A DNA stretch of 64,000 nt from contig CM034314.1 of the NCBI GenBank assembly GCA_019925795.1, positions 21,631,774 to 21,695,773 of the forward strand, in the 5' to 3' direction. The first letter of the stretch is position 1; each line of letters opens with the position of its first letter. Of the stretch, positions 38,601 to 53,600 are shown piece by piece. Made by a program: the position numbers and the translations under genes. A model generated the notes under the pieces. That model ran no database searches, was not told the origin of the DNA, and saw only the letters and a program-made list of their open reading frames with translations. This DNA is from Dendrobium chrysotoxum (lineage: Eukaryota > Streptophyta > Magnoliopsida > Asparagales > Orchidaceae).

Positions 38601-41600
38601 AATTTTTATTTATTGGGTGATTTTTTTTATATTTTAAATTTCATATGCTTAATTTGGTTTGTAGTCAGGAATATTAAACATTACGTTTTATGTTTGCAGG
38701 AAAGATACATGGTTGATATGACTTACTTTGTAGATGAGATAGCACAAGTTCTATATGATTTAGACGGGGAATCAGGAAAACCGTTACTTTTCCTCTTGCA
38801 TGGGTTAAACACTGATAGCAAAAACTTCTCCAAGCCGGCAGAGTTTAAGGTGTCTGCATATATAATACATTTCCTCCTTGGTGTAGAGTAATCACTATTC
38901 TTTTTATTTTATCATTGTTTCTTCTTCCTCATAAGGTCTTGAAACTCTAGTTTATGTTCATGTATGTCGTGAGAATTACTAATGGTTCAAGGTTCATCAA
39001 TTTTAGTCATTGACATGAAAAATAAGGATGATTGGACAATATATCGAATCCTGCTTAAAAATCTAATTTTATTATTTATTTAGCTGGTCAAAACCATTGG
39101 AATCCTTATAAATGTCATCAATAACCCAATTGTTAAATTCCATGTCATTCAAAAGACTACACATAATAAGTTACAATTGTCTTTTCATACAATTAGCCAT
39201 CCATTTTGAAAACTTTGATGAATTCAATTAACGATCAAATAATTTTAATTTTTTTAAACTATATTTTGCACTAATTTTAATGATTTAAAAGAGAATTAGT
39301 CTTGATTTTACGTGTAAGGGTTATAATATTGAAGTCCAAATCAGAGGAGAATGTATGTTACTAGTTTTAATGATGTAAAAGAGAATGAGTGGGCTTGATG
39401 TTACATTTAAAAGTTAAAAGTTATAAGATCTAAATCTAAATATAAGGATAATAATTGTTCTCCTTTTAGTAGGAGAATTGTTCATCTAGTTTATATGTAC
39501 ATATGTATGCATCTTTGTAGACGTAAAAAGGTTGAGTTATGACGCACCAACCGGGTGTAATTGGGTTGTGAACTATAACAACTAGAGTTTTTGCCGACTA
39601 TTTCGACTCAATAAAAAAATACTAAATCATACCACAAATAAGCTATCTAGCATAAGCCATAAGTGCATGCAAAATATAATGGTAATCAAGTGATATTATG
39701 CTAACTAGTGAGTGATATATGCTTTAAGCACAATATTGAAATTCACTTGACCAACTAGATAAGTATTTAATCATATTGATAACATCATAAACGTAGAAGT
39801 AAAGATCGATTAAGTAAATGCAAGTAAAGACCAAGAGTATGCAAATAAAAAAATTTATTAGGTTTGGCTCCAACCACCTATGTGGTTGTCCTTAGCACCT
39901 ATGCATGGTGAAATTTGCTATTCTCTCTCCTTTGCATAATGCTGATTGAGAAACTTTGTACCTTCATACTATCCTTCACATTCACTGAGAAGAACCATAC
40001 CCTCATATCCTTCCCATTATTCTAAGTTCTAGGACTACTCATTCCTCAATTATTTTTGAGGTACCACTACCTTCTTAAAGTTTTTTAGTGGGGTGTATAA
40101 GAAATAGTGGATACAAGAATGCAACATTCAATCTCTATACAAGATTATGAGAAAGAAAAGAAAAATGCCAAAACATTGAAAAGAAAAAAACAAGCAATCT
40201 CCTTAATTATTTGTGAGGTACCACTATCTTCTTACGGGTGTACAAGAAATAGTGGATGCAATAATACAACATTCAATCTCTATACATAATTACAAGAAAG
40301 AAAAGAAAAAAAAAACGCCAAAACTTTGTAAAGAGAAGAATCGGTTGCAACAACTCTAGGAATGATTTCTATTAACACACAAAAAATCTTCTAATATGAA
40401 ACATTTAAGCACACTCTTTCTCTTTTGCAATTTTTGAGATGAAGTGGAAATGGGTGTCTATTTATAAACCCAATGAAAATAAGCTTGGTCAAGATGAGCT
40501 TATTTGACGTCCTAGATTTACCCTGTTGTTCAAACTAGTTGGTGGACAGGCTGTCATGGTGACCATGCATTATCATTGCTTTATTGTCTCTGATTTTAAG
40601 TGGTGATGGGAAATGAATATCGAAATGACTACCTTCTTTATATATATTTATATATACTCATATTCCTAATTAGCTCTCAGACATGTTCTATTGTTATATA
40701 GCATATTTAAATATGTTTGAATATTGAAAATAATATTTTAGGTATTTGATATATGTTTAAGCATATTTTAGCCAAAGGATCATTCTTGTTCAAAATTAAT
40801 TACAACATTGAGAACCATATAAGCTAAACTATTTAATATGCCTTGATATCTTTATTGCACCCTTCAATCCTGATGGATTCTCCACTTAAAAATATGAAAT
40901 AATAAATAACATGCTAACATCGAAGTAAGATCATAATAAGTCAAATTAAGATCATGTCAATAAGTTTCTCCCACTCCAATTTAACTTAAACAAGTCGTCT
41001 AAGTAATTAAGATTATTATTTCTGAATTCAAAAGTCTCCCATACTCTTATCACTTAGTGGGTCTTTATTAGAATCATTATAGCAAGTTACTTTTGCTCCT
41101 CCATCATCTAGTTGTGAATGCAAGCGACATCAGGTGTAAGTGCAACGTGAGGCTAGTAGTCTAGGAGGTGTGCATTATTCAGGTTCTCAATTATGTTTGT
41201 TTTAGGTTTAGTTATAGAGAAATAACAAAATAGGAATTATTTTTGTATATTGAAATTATAAATTAATCTTTTTAAATCACCTAAACCTTAGTTTTCTAGG
41301 CCTTTGACTCTTATGAATTGCATAGAGGTATGCCTCATCGGGACATGGTGAGATGTATGTCTCATTACATTTTTTTTTCTTAAAATTGCACTAAGGAGGG
41401 CTTTGAGGCATGTTTCTTATTACGAAAATTTAAGCAATGATCCATATAGATTCTGAGATTCACGCTGAATCAAAATGGCACTTAGTTGAAGGCATTTTGG
41501 ATCTTAAATCAATTAAAGGATGTAGAATAAAGCAACATTTCCTATGAGATCCGTACTGGGTCATCATGATCGATGGAGGTTTTAGCCTTGGTATTTGAGT

Positions 41601-44600
41601 TGATGAAGATCTTAATTGGATGGCTAAATATATGCTCATGGCTATGAGACCTGCACTGATGGTGATATGCATTAGATGATTAGGCTAATGTTGGAACACA
41701 AGATTCATGCTGATGTGCTTGCTTCAATAAGGTCTATCGAAGGATCAATGTGAATCTGGGTGTGCTTGAGTGGCATAGGAGTTAGGATTATTAAGATTCA
41801 TGTCAATGTGCGTGCTTCATTAATGTTGATCTTGGGATCAACCTGAATCATGACGTAATTGAGTGACATAGGTGTTATAAGTACTATCATCCCATCTGAA
41901 CCTCTTTTCTCAAAGATTATATCTAAGTAAGAAAATTGAGGTCCTTGATATCAATCTAATAGAATTAATCGAAGCTATTTTTTAGGGTCATATCACTTCG
42001 GATATTCTTACTTCAGCTATGTTTTTATTTAATTTTTGTCAATAGCAGGTGTTTCCTAATTCTAGATAGAGGAAACACGTTTTAGTTTTCAAATATTCAT
42101 TGCCTTTTCATTTCTATTTTTATCACTGTATCTACTCTCTCACTACCTTGAAATTTGAATCTGTTGTCCTGATAATATTTCTAAAATTCAAAGCAGTTCC
42201 AGTCTTCCAGATGTCAAATCTCTGCTGTTTTAAATCGTCTGAATTCTATTATGTCATGACTACCTGTAGGAGATGGAGAAGTTTGAGACTGATTTAATCA
42301 CTCTTCATCCGATATTGACTGAATGCCGAGTTTTCAAATCTAAATTGGAGCTTGATCTTATTCAATATGCTAATGATGTGAGCTCAGAAGCACATGTTGA
42401 GGTAGTTTGAGCCAATTACTTGCTGATTTCTTCATAGTTAATTTTATTCTTCACACTTGACATTATTCTTTTTCTTACTTTCTATTGCCTTATATGATGA
42501 ATGTATCAAGTTGATTATGATATTATGTGATTATTTCGATTTGCCATTAGTGTGCCCACTTTTTTTTTTGTGTGCTCATTTATTATGAGTAATTCTCATA
42601 ATAGGTCAATTTAATTTTATATATTTTTTGTGCATGCTTATGTTGGATATGTTCACATGCACAATGTAGGAGGGAAAACCATGGTCTGATGAGAAGACAG
42701 GATAAAGGTTCATCTATCCAAGCAAGAAACATAAAGTAGCATAAATTAAAATCCCAAAATCCAAAATTAGTCAAACCTATTGCTTACTACAATCAAGCAA
42801 TAATAAATTATCACGCTTTCAAGAGCTGCCCTTTTTAGTGGAGAATTATAGCCACAAGATGCAAGTTCGTAAATTCATTCGAGTGAGAGAAATTGAAGTA
42901 GATAATGAAATATAAGGAGAGGGAGGGAAGCTATTTTCACGTAATTTACTCGAATGCCCATGTGGAAGGTTGAGACAGAGAGCCCTCCATTTTACTTCCC
43001 ACTTGGTTCAACCTCCAAAGTATTCATTTAAGATGGAAAATAACTTGAGTGATGAGAATGACAGTGGGGGCAGATAAAAATTATATAAGATAATGGGTGG
43101 AGTGCTAGAGAGAGGAGAGAGAGAGAGAGAAGGGGAGGGAGCATTTAATGTTTTGGACATGCTAAATTTGAGTATTGTTCCCTTAGAGGCATCTTGGCCT
43201 TTTAATGACTCATAACATCATTCTTGTTGTTGATAATTTTTTTAGATCTAGTTATCTTTGAGCTTAAGTCCATCCTTAACATCGTATCAAAAGTTGGTGT
43301 ATGTTATTCACCAACTAAATCTGACCCAGGTAATTATCTAGGTGGTAATGAAAATTTGTTGACGTTATTTTCGTGTCGACCCTACTCTGAGTCTCTGATT
43401 GAGCCAATTTTGAGCCTGATTGGGCTTGATCGTGCTCGATCAACTTGATCAAGCATCGTCGAACTAAAATTGACCCTAATCGGGCCTTAATTGAGTCAGA
43501 TTAAGCTCAATTTCATCCCATTAATATCAAATCGATCAAGATTGACCCAAATCGGTCCAAATTGAACCCAATTTAGCCTCGTTGAGCCTCACCAAAACAA
43601 ATTCGAGTCAATTCGATGTTGATTCAAGTTCAATTTCGCAAAATTGATTCGGTCGGACCCAATCGAACCTAAATTGACTCAATTTGATCCAATTCAGGTT
43701 CAATTTGGGCCCAATTTCAGCTCAATTGACCCAATTCAGGTTCAATTTAATCCCAAATAGGTTAAATTGACTTTTTAGCCATTTCTAATCATTTCCCCAA
43801 ATAAGGAAATTAGATATAATGGCTAAGATTCAAAGACCAATTGCTACAGGTGTTTTCCCCATTTTCTTGCTGATTTATGCGGCTGAGGAAGGGATTTGAG
43901 AGCAGGGAAATCTTCTCGAGTGGCAGCCTCATTTTCTGTATAGAGTAGAGCGAGGTCTTTCTATTTGGTCTTCCCTTGTTCTTACGTACGCTCCCAACCG
44001 AGAGAAGAGCAAGAGCAGGCGTCGGCTAAGGGCTCCGTATATTTGACCGAGAGAAGGAGAAGCGGACGTTTCTTTTTCGTGTGTCCGCCCCGAGCAGAAC
44101 CGAAGGTGAGGGAGAGCTGGCCCTGCTTCCTACGTGCATCTGTCCAACTTGAGCAAGGAGGCCGACGTTCGGCCTTTTGTGTGCGTCCAGAACTGAAGGC
44201 GAGGGAGACCGAGCATGTGCATCTCGTCCGACTAAACCAGCCCAAAGCCTTTGCCTCCTTCGTGGCCTTCCTCTTCTCGTGTGCACTCGACCTAGCCAAT
44301 CGAGAGGAGTCTTCCACTTGCTGCCCTCTCCTTCTTCCTCTTCCTTCTATTATTCTGCATTCCAAAGTTGGTGGAGGCATTGCATAGGCGAGGTTTCTCT
44401 CCTTTGCAGCTGTTGTTATTCATCTCTTGTCCCAAAATCAAGAGTAGAAGCTGTTGTTACTCCCCTATTCCCTCAGCTAGTGAAGATTTGGAGCTTCTTC
44501 TTGCTCTCTTTTTCATCCCGGCGGGATCATGACAGTGAAATCGACTTTCAGGAGCATTCAAGCAAGTGGAGGCAGCAATCCGGAGATTTTGGACAGCAAT

Positions 44601-47600
44601 TCCACCTTCCATTCTTCCTCAATCTCGCCTTTACAAGGTGAGTGGATAGTGAGCTGCGCCGTGACCTACTCGGTGAGGTAAAATTCCTCAAAACTTATGA
44701 AATCCCTAGATCTTCTAGCTATTTGACTGTGTTCGACGCTCCGAAGACATAGGTCCATAGAAACCCTTGCGCTTTGCTTTCCAAAACCCAAAAATAAACC
44801 TCTATTTGCTGTCCGCCTGTCCTCTCTGCAAAACAGTGAAAATCCGGCGATTTTCACTTGTTTGTTCCCATGTGAGAGCCTGAGGAGCATGGTGATACAT
44901 GTATGGCGTTGGATCGGTGTCCAACACCTTTCAAACGCATGTTTTAGTATTCATATCGCTCTCCAATCCGTCGCCTACAACCAACCTAGGCTTTGTCATC
45001 ATCATATTTAAATTTGGTGACTATGCATTTGAACAAATGAATTACATGATTGTTTAGGGATTAGATTATGCCAAAATTAATCTTAAAAAAAAAAAGAATT
45101 GTGGGCCTCTTGCTAGGTTCTTCACTCTCCAAAAATTGTAAATTTTATGAATATGTTCAATATGATTCTAGATGTCTGTGAGATTAATTTATGGTGTTCT
45201 CTAAACCTTTAAAGGTCAATGATCCATGCCTTATCATACCTTGAATTTGTTTGAACATATTTAAGAAGTCTTCAAATTAAATTGTCATGATGGAAATTTA
45301 GGAGAATTTGCATACAAAAGAATCAATAGCCTCTATGACTTGGTGAATATCATGATGGGCTTGATTGATTGAAAATTATGCATATGATATCAAAGCATTG
45401 TGAGATTTCTCGTATGCTTCAAAGACCTACGTTGCAGATCCCATAATGTACATGATCAATCAAAATGATGATTGATATTTTTGTCAAACATGTGTGAAAT
45501 TGTAAAGTTTATGGATACGCTCACTTAATTCCAAATGCTTGTAAAGCTAAGTTAGAGGTATGCAATGAACTCTCAAAGGGCCATATGATACCCCATCCTT
45601 TTTTCTTTTGGAATTATGTAAGTTTATTCATGCAAATTTCCAATTGAAGTGGCCACATAAAGCAACAAACAACATAAACATATAAAGAGTTCTTAAAGTT
45701 GTAGTTCGATCAATACATGTCTAAACTCCTAAGCCTAAACTCCCAAGTCTTCTAATCATGTCGAAATAGATTTAGAAGCTCCTCCAAAGCTTTAGGAATC
45801 AATCTCCCCTTTTCCAATGAATCCAAAACATTCATAGAAGAATAAGAAACTCTCTTCCATATACTCATTCCTCTCATGCATGATGTTTGGAGCCTCCTCA
45901 AGGCTCCAAATGTTTTATTGCATGAATCCTAGGATCTCTTAGGAGTCATCATTGATCTTCCTTGTGTATGGTGTTGTGGATTTTCCCCAAATATTCAATA
46001 TATCGTATCACAAGCTCCTGAACTTAGAACTCAACTCTAAGTTCTTTCATTTCATTTGTTGGAACGCAAAACCGCAAAATGATATCCTTGCTTGTTTCTT
46101 TCTAAGCCCATATAGAGGTTCCCAAATGACCTCTAGAGAACTCAAAAGAGCACTAGAAAATCTTAAGGTCAAAATATTAGATTCGCATGATTTGTTGATT
46201 GATGTACAAAATCAATGAACAATCATCCATCCTTCCCATGCATGATGTTTAGAGCCTCCCCAACACTCTAAACACTTCATTGCATGAATCATAGAACCTT
46301 AGTATCAAAATCTTAGGTTCATTTCATCTTGCTTGTTGACATAAAATCAATAGGAAATCATCCTCTCTCTCCCTTCATGCATGATAACTCGAAGTCTTCC
46401 AAAACTTCAGAGAGCATCATTGCTTGAAACTCTTGAACTTAAGACCAAATCTTAAGTTCTTCCCCCTCATTTGTCTAGCCTCAAATTAGGTAGATGGAAA
46501 CCTCTCTTTGAACATCAAATGTTCAAAGAACATTCATGAACCTTGTAACTCATAAGTTATATTTTCTCCTTCCTTTTTCTACAAACCAAGATTGTAGAAA
46601 ATCCTTACTTTTTTTAGCCCAAAAGCTATAGGTTTCTTCCCATTCCCTCTTCAACCTCAAGGTTGTAGGGAATTCACATCAAATCACTTTATTTGTTGAA
46701 CCAAAATCAACAAATAATGTTACCTCTAGAATGGGAATCTAAATCCCATCTTCCTCCATTCTCCTAACCCAAATTAGGAGAGTGTATATCTTTTCTTTGA
46801 ACATCAAATGCTCAAGGAATATTCACGGATTTGTAACCCACAAGTTGCATATTCCTTTCCTTTCCCTATAACTCAAAAGTTATAGGAAAATCCTCTCATT
46901 CCCCTAGACCCCAAATTTGGAGAATGCACATCTCTCTTTGATCACCAAATGTTCAAAGAGCATTCACGAGCTTGCAACCTCTAAGTTGCACATCATTTCC
47001 CCTATTTACCTAACACAAATTTGGTAAATAATCATGCTTCATTGCTGGCAAAATTCAATTATCTATCCTCCAACTTGCAACCCGTAAGTTGTACATCACC
47101 TCCTTGTATTTACCCAACATAAATTGGGTAGATAATCAATCCTCTTTGGACACCAAATATTCAAAGATCTTCCTTCAATTTGCAACCTCTAAGTTACATT
47201 TTCTTCTTCATTTCCTACAAGCCAATATTATAGGAAAACATCTAAATTCCCCTTTTTTGCCTAATCTCGAATTGGGCAAAAATGAATAGATCTCTTTGAA
47301 CATCAAATGTTCAAAAAATATTCATGAATTTACAACTCCTAAGTTGCATCTTCCCTTCTTCTCATCTCTCCAACCTAAGTTAGATGAATGAATATCAAAA
47401 GTTCAAAAAATCATCTCCAATTTGCAACCTACAAGTTGTACACTTCTTCTCTCCCTCCACAACTCAAAGGTTGTAGGAAATCCCCTCATTTACCAAACCC
47501 AAGTTAGGTGAGTGAATATCTTTCCTTGAACATCCCAAAGTTTAAGGAATTATCCTTCTGATTTGAAATCCAAATTCACATATCACCTTCCTTTCATCCT

Positions 47601-50600
47601 CTCAACCTAAGTTGGAAGAATGAACTCTCTTCTTTGAACATCAAAAATTCAAAGAAAATTCATGATGACTTGTAGCCTATATCTATGTGTCATCCTTTCA
47701 TGTTTGCCTGACCCAAACTAGGGAATTCATCATGCACTATTGAATACAACGTTCCATAATTGCTTCATGACTTGTGACTCCAAACTCACAAGTCATCCCT
47801 CTTCACTATGGGTTCCAAATGCTTTAGAGAAATTTCCAACTCTTAGCCGCCAAGCTATGAGTTTCATTTCTCTCTTCCTAGCTATAAAAGCTATTGAGAA
47901 TTCTTCAATATTTAGCCCAAAAGCTACATATTGGACATCTCCTTCTTAGACCTAAATTCTAAGCAACCTTTCACTTAACATAACAAATAATCCTCCTCCT
48001 CTCATGACATTTAAAATGCAAGCTCTAGGTGTCCTCTAGGAGCTTCCCTTTTGTTAAAATTCATCTTACTCTATTAGATGAATTTCGCAAAGTCTTAAGT
48101 ATAACCCTTAGACATGTACACCTTACACTATTAGGTGAACATTCATCTCTTATCCAAACACTAAGAGAAGTCTAAAAGTCTCTAAAATTTGTTAAGTTTT
48201 CTTTCATACAATGATCAATCATTCCACCCCAAATAGTGGGACGCTTGTATCATTGTATCTTAGGATTCCATAAGTAGCAGGCTTGCCCAAAAGCAAACAA
48301 TGGCTGCATTATAGGTTCTTCATAACCTTTCATAAATATGAAACAATTAAAAGCCAAATAAAATTTTTAAGTCACAAATAACTTAAAGAGAAATCACCCT
48401 TAGATTAAGATTAAACATCTTCATTCCTTAATAAACAAAACACCATTTGCAGTGACATATTACATAGCTTGCACACACTTAGGTGTACAACCCCTAGGTA
48501 TGCTAGGATTATGATTTTTCTTTTCTTTGCATGTAGTTAATGTTTTGGTGTGAAGCTTTTTGATTGTCTGCATTGTGGGGACTTACCCTTAAGTCGTTAG
48601 TGTAGAAATATATATATATATATATATATGCTCTTTATATAGGTGGACATATCCAAGAGGGGGTGCAATAAATAATAAATAAAAGTGCTTGCTCACAGGT
48701 GTTTCTTAAAACACCTCCAAGGAGGTATGATAAATAGGGTAGAAGTGGGGGCTTGACACTTTAAGTGCCAGACAATTCTGGATGACTATTCATGCTTTCT
48801 ATATATACATGCTCTTAATCCTTCCCCTATTTTGCAAGTTTTGAGTCTTTTTTATTTTCATATATATTTGATAGATTTAGGAGGTATATTTAAGTCTGTG
48901 GGGTATAGTTAAAGGAAATGTAGATCAAGAGGATGAGCCTATTAGAGGTGATGCTTAAGACCTATTTAGAAGCCAAAGCTTGAAGATCCCCATAGGCAGA
49001 GTTTGTAAAAATTTATCTGTGTTGTATAATGACAGGTAACTCACTTGCTAATAATAATTATAATAACTTGCATATTTACATTCCTTCTTTGGTCGATTCA
49101 TATATATATGTGTTGATTGTTTATTGGGTGCGTAATAGAAGTATGTTTTTTTTAGATTTTTTTTCTTATTTTGCTTGTGGGTGGTCTGTACTTGTGATGC
49201 GGTAGTCTCTTATGACAAAACTAATTTTTTTACCCATAAAATATAAACAACTTAAAATCAATCATAGGAATCACCGTTCTTCTAAATAAAAGAAAAATTG
49301 CATGGCTCATTCTAGTGAGCCAAATTTTCTTAAAACTAAAATGATCATACATGGCCAAGTGTCACATGTAAAAAGTCCCGACTTAAGGACTAGATAGCAA
49401 AAATAGGCATTCTTGTGAGTTAACATTATGCATACCCACATGGTCAGACATCTTGGCGTTAAAGACAAGTTATAAGTCCTATCCTCTAAATGAAAAATAA
49501 CCATCCCTACTCTTTATATACATTGAGACCGGATTACATGATTTTAAAAGTGATTAGGTGGGTTAGCTGATAGCCTTTTCTAGGCAGGGCAATAAATTCA
49601 GATTTTAGGTTGGCTATGCCTCATGTGAGGTGAAGTTTGTAAGTCTCTTGCACTTCATTAGAATTAGGTTCGATGTACTACCTCTCAGTAGTCCTCACCT
49701 TAGTTCTAAGATCTAAGTCTGTTGTTGACTTCAGTCACTGCATAAACTCTCACCCTCCGGGCATTTTCTTCAACATGTGTTGTTAGAATATAAGATCCAA
49801 TATTCTAAATGAAATTGATCAACTTAAACAAAAATCCGATTCTAAAATGTAAAGCCCAACATAGTATAATTTGAGTACCTCTGAGTTCCTCATAATCAAG
49901 TACATTTCATTCCTTTGGCTTCCATTTCAAAATCTAATTTCAAGCTGATTGTTCCTCCTTTGAAATTCCCAAAGACCAAATCTTTGAACAAGAATTTCAT
50001 AAATTTCAGAAATGAAAAGATTAGCCAATATTTTGATGACTTCCAAAAAAGAGAAACCACTAGTTTAATCAAAGTTTTTTCGAGTAACAAATGCTTGAGA
50101 TGTAATTAATCATAGGGGCAAGCCCCTGTGGGGCATCCGTACCCCAGAATAAAATAAAACCTATTCAATCAAACATTGAATTGGGAGAAATCTCTGTTAA
50201 AGATTAAAATTATAAATTTTGTTATTAAATCCATAGTAAAATAGTATTTTTATCCTTTGGGATAAACTATTTTTTTCTATGCCGTGGTCGATTACAAAAT
50301 ATGCAATCCGTTGAGGATAAAAAAATTTCTCCAACAAAATCCACTACTCATTGAGAGCTTTCTAGTTGTAGAATAAGGATTTGCCTTATATGAAATGTAT
50401 AAATCCAAGAATGATAAAAATATGATAATATGATAAATTTGCCATTTTCTGGGCTTAATTTTAAGCTTGCTGACCCTTTATCTTTATATGTAAAATATAA
50501 ATTATTTTAAGAATTTGCAGTCAGCTATATAAAGGCACAATTTTCTAACCTTAATCTAGTAGAAATAATCTTCATGTACTTTAGATTATAAAAATATGAA

Positions 50601-53600
50601 AGTTGTTATTGAATTAAATTGGGCTATTGCTTTTAAGGAGAGCAGGTTAGCAGAGATCTTGTTCTATACATATTATCATTTTAAAGGATTTTTTTTGGAG
50701 GTTTAAAACAATAGAATATGGAGTTTGTAATATAGATGATGTCCTTTATACTGCATGGTTGCTTGATCGCCATATTAATGCTTTTCAATATTTCAGGACT
50801 ATGTTGTCTTTCTTGAAAGAATTGGTAATGTTTCAGCAATCGTTCAGTTTCTTGTTGTATACTTTTGATTAGGTTATGAGAAGAATCAGCACCGACATGA
50901 AAGAATATCAGTTGGAGAGCATCTTTCTTCATCACATCTACATGTATGGTGGTTGTAGGCACTGTTCATATACATGTATATGTGCCACAGGAGAAAACAG
51001 GTAAGAATATTGCTCCTGTTAAAGTTACAAAACTTAGAATCTTTCAAATTTGTGATATTTTAATCTCCTTGGCGGCCATGACGTCTCGGTATGGTTAATT
51101 CTTGTAGTCTATCATTATGGTTCAAATGGACTTGAGTGTTTGATTTAAAATCAGACAGAATTAATGAAATTAGATGGGAGTTTAATGGTAAGTTGGTTTT
51201 TTGGTTAGTGTCTATATACATCTTCTTGATTGGTTGATTCTGATCAGAACACTTTCCATTCTATTGTGTTGGAATGCTTCTTTTTTTTTAAATAAATTTT
51301 TTAATTTTTTAAAATTTTTTTATTTTTATTTTTATTTTTTTTGAGTTGGAATGCTTCTTGATACTGATTTTATAGTGTCTTAGATGATAACCAAATCTGT
51401 TCATTTATGATTTCTTCATTGCAGAAGGAAAAATTATTGATGTTCTCTTGTCACATTGTTTTGTTTGGATCTTATAAACTTTGCCTTCTATATATGCTGT
51501 TGATCCTAGCTGTCAACATTTACCATCTTATGGAATACTTATTAATTCTTATTTTGTTGCATGTTGTGCAGTGCTGTTCTTCACTATGGTCATGCAGCTG
51601 CTCCAAATGACCGGGTATGCATCTTGCTCACTTCGGTTTATTCTCTTAGAAATTGATAGAAGTTCTCTATCTTCTCCTCTTTGTAGCTAAATGATTTTAT
51701 GATTCTTCCTGTTGTGTGCTTGTGGAAAATGTAATACAACAAGAACATCAAGCTTTTATCCCACTACGTCGGGTCTGCTACATGAATCCTTTTTCTTCAT
51801 TTGTTTTATTAAGAGTCAAATTCTCATTTAAATCTAAGCAAAAAATGTCATTTCTAATACTTTCTAACCTTGTCTTTTTAGGTCTATCTCTACCTTTCTA
51901 AACATAGGCCGGATCTAATACATCTACTCTCCTAATTGGGTTATTGAAAGGGTGACTCTTTATGTACCACACCATCTAAAGCGACTCTTTCTAATCTTAT
52001 CTACTACTAGAGCTACCCCAACCTTTTCATTTAATACTCATTTCATATCCTGTCTCTAAGTGTAAAGCCATTCATTCACTTGAGCATCCTCATCTCTGCT
52101 ACACTTAACTTAATTTTATGCTTCTCTTTAAATGCCAATATTTTGTGCCGTAAAGTATTGCTGGTCTCACCATCATCTTATAAAATTTACCCTTAAACTT
52201 GAGGGGTACTTCTGGAAAATGTAATAGAGCAGATATATTCTGTCCTTACTCCCTTAGTTTATAACACATTCCTTTCTCTTTTTTTGGTGAGATGGTGGTG
52301 GCTGTTTGGGTGGAGGGGGAAGGCTTCATAATATAATGACGAAGTTTCATGTTACTTGAAGGTGTCTTATTTAGCTCATATCATTTGCAATTTTAGAATA
52401 TTTTAAGTTAGGTATTGGAAGTTTTAAATCTCATAGATGCATGTCTCCTCCATTCTCATGTCATGAGCTATAAAGATCAGAATATTTTCTTGCGATAAAA
52501 ATGTCCCCAAGCATTTCTATTTCCACCTGAGAAGCTTATCTGAACTCATTCCTATGGTAGAGGCCTGAGGTTTTTTTTGTGAACTAATGAACTCCGTTTC
52601 ATATTATTTACACTGGAAGCAGTGGTAAATTCATTGCATTCTTTCCTTCAAACAGTTTGGTCCTTCATTTCTGCTGTAACCCATCATTTTTGACACTTGC
52701 TTTCAAGAAAATGTGGTTCCTTGGCTTGTAAAGACTAAATTGTCCATGATCTTTTCTAGTTGTCCGCTTATGATGTTGGATCTCCCCTCATTTCCTACAA
52801 CTATGGTAGCTCTAACATCAAAATATGTTGATCTTCATATACACCTTGAGAAGCTGCAAGCTCTTATTTATGAGCTCATTGTAAACATCATCAATTGTCA
52901 TATGGTGAGGGTTGCCATACGGCCTTTCTCACTTCCTAGCCATAATGGCTTGACTGCCCTTGCAAACCTCCATGTTATCAACCAACCCAGCATCCAACAG
53001 CCACCCACGCTTCACCCTCCCTGTCTCTCTCTATCTCTACACCTTCCTCTTTAAGTAAAGTTCTTTTGATTTATCTAAAGGTAAAGGGAACACATTAAAT
53101 GATTGATCGAAAATCTTGCCAAAATCTCTTAAAAGGATTAAAAGCAAAACAATGAGAAGGATGTAGAGCTTAAAATAGTGTTATTTGAAATAGAGAAAAC
53201 GTTACTAAAAAGACAAGATCTTGGAACCTAGAACATTATCTCGATGTGAAATTATCACAAAACAGTTCTACATTAACGTGGGCTCCGAAAATTCGGCCCC
53301 GGCCTCCACCCGACTTTATGCTTTTGGGGGGGGGGGGGAGTTTTAACGAACTAAGTTCCGGGGTAAATTTTGGAAGGCAGATGGGTTTGTATATAAGACA
53401 CTACCCAGAGATTTCGCCCTCATTTTGCGAGGACTTTATGATCTGAGTTCTGGTTTCCTATAGGCGCAAGCCCCTATAGTTAATTACCCCTCCCAATTAT
53501 GAGAGAGAACTTTCGATTAAGGCTAGTCGTCGATCAGATACGTAAAGATACGTGGATCTGGCATATAGTAGCAGCATGGGTATAGATGTGTTTGAAGGTT

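Larger units (their letters stand above)
38850..42269 (+). other. Intron 5 of prolidase (3,420 bp)
   Basis: AT-rich. It includes a tandem duplication at about 40038-40330 and another degenerate duplication at about 41700-41880. No coding potential or classifiable transposon was recognised, although the reiterated structure suggests repeat-derived sequence. Confidence 0.8.
42402..50872 (+). other. Intron 6 of prolidase (8,471 bp)
   Basis: Contains the + copy of the GC-rich repeat (about 43365-44650), the hairpin array (about 45775-48130), a short AT microsatellite near 48608 and AT-rich sequence (48650-50870) where nothing was recognised. The 45000-48130 part is CT/CAA-rich on the + strand, unlike the flanks. 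Confidence 0.8.

Noticed and set aside
43965..44641. ORFs of 132-154 codons in the GC-rich block
   Set aside because: Open frames occur on both strands in CpG-rich repeat DNA with an inverted relative at 28990-30060; no recognisable product.
50681..50962. 93-codon - strand ORF
   Set aside because: It is antisense to prolidase exon 7 and has no independent support.
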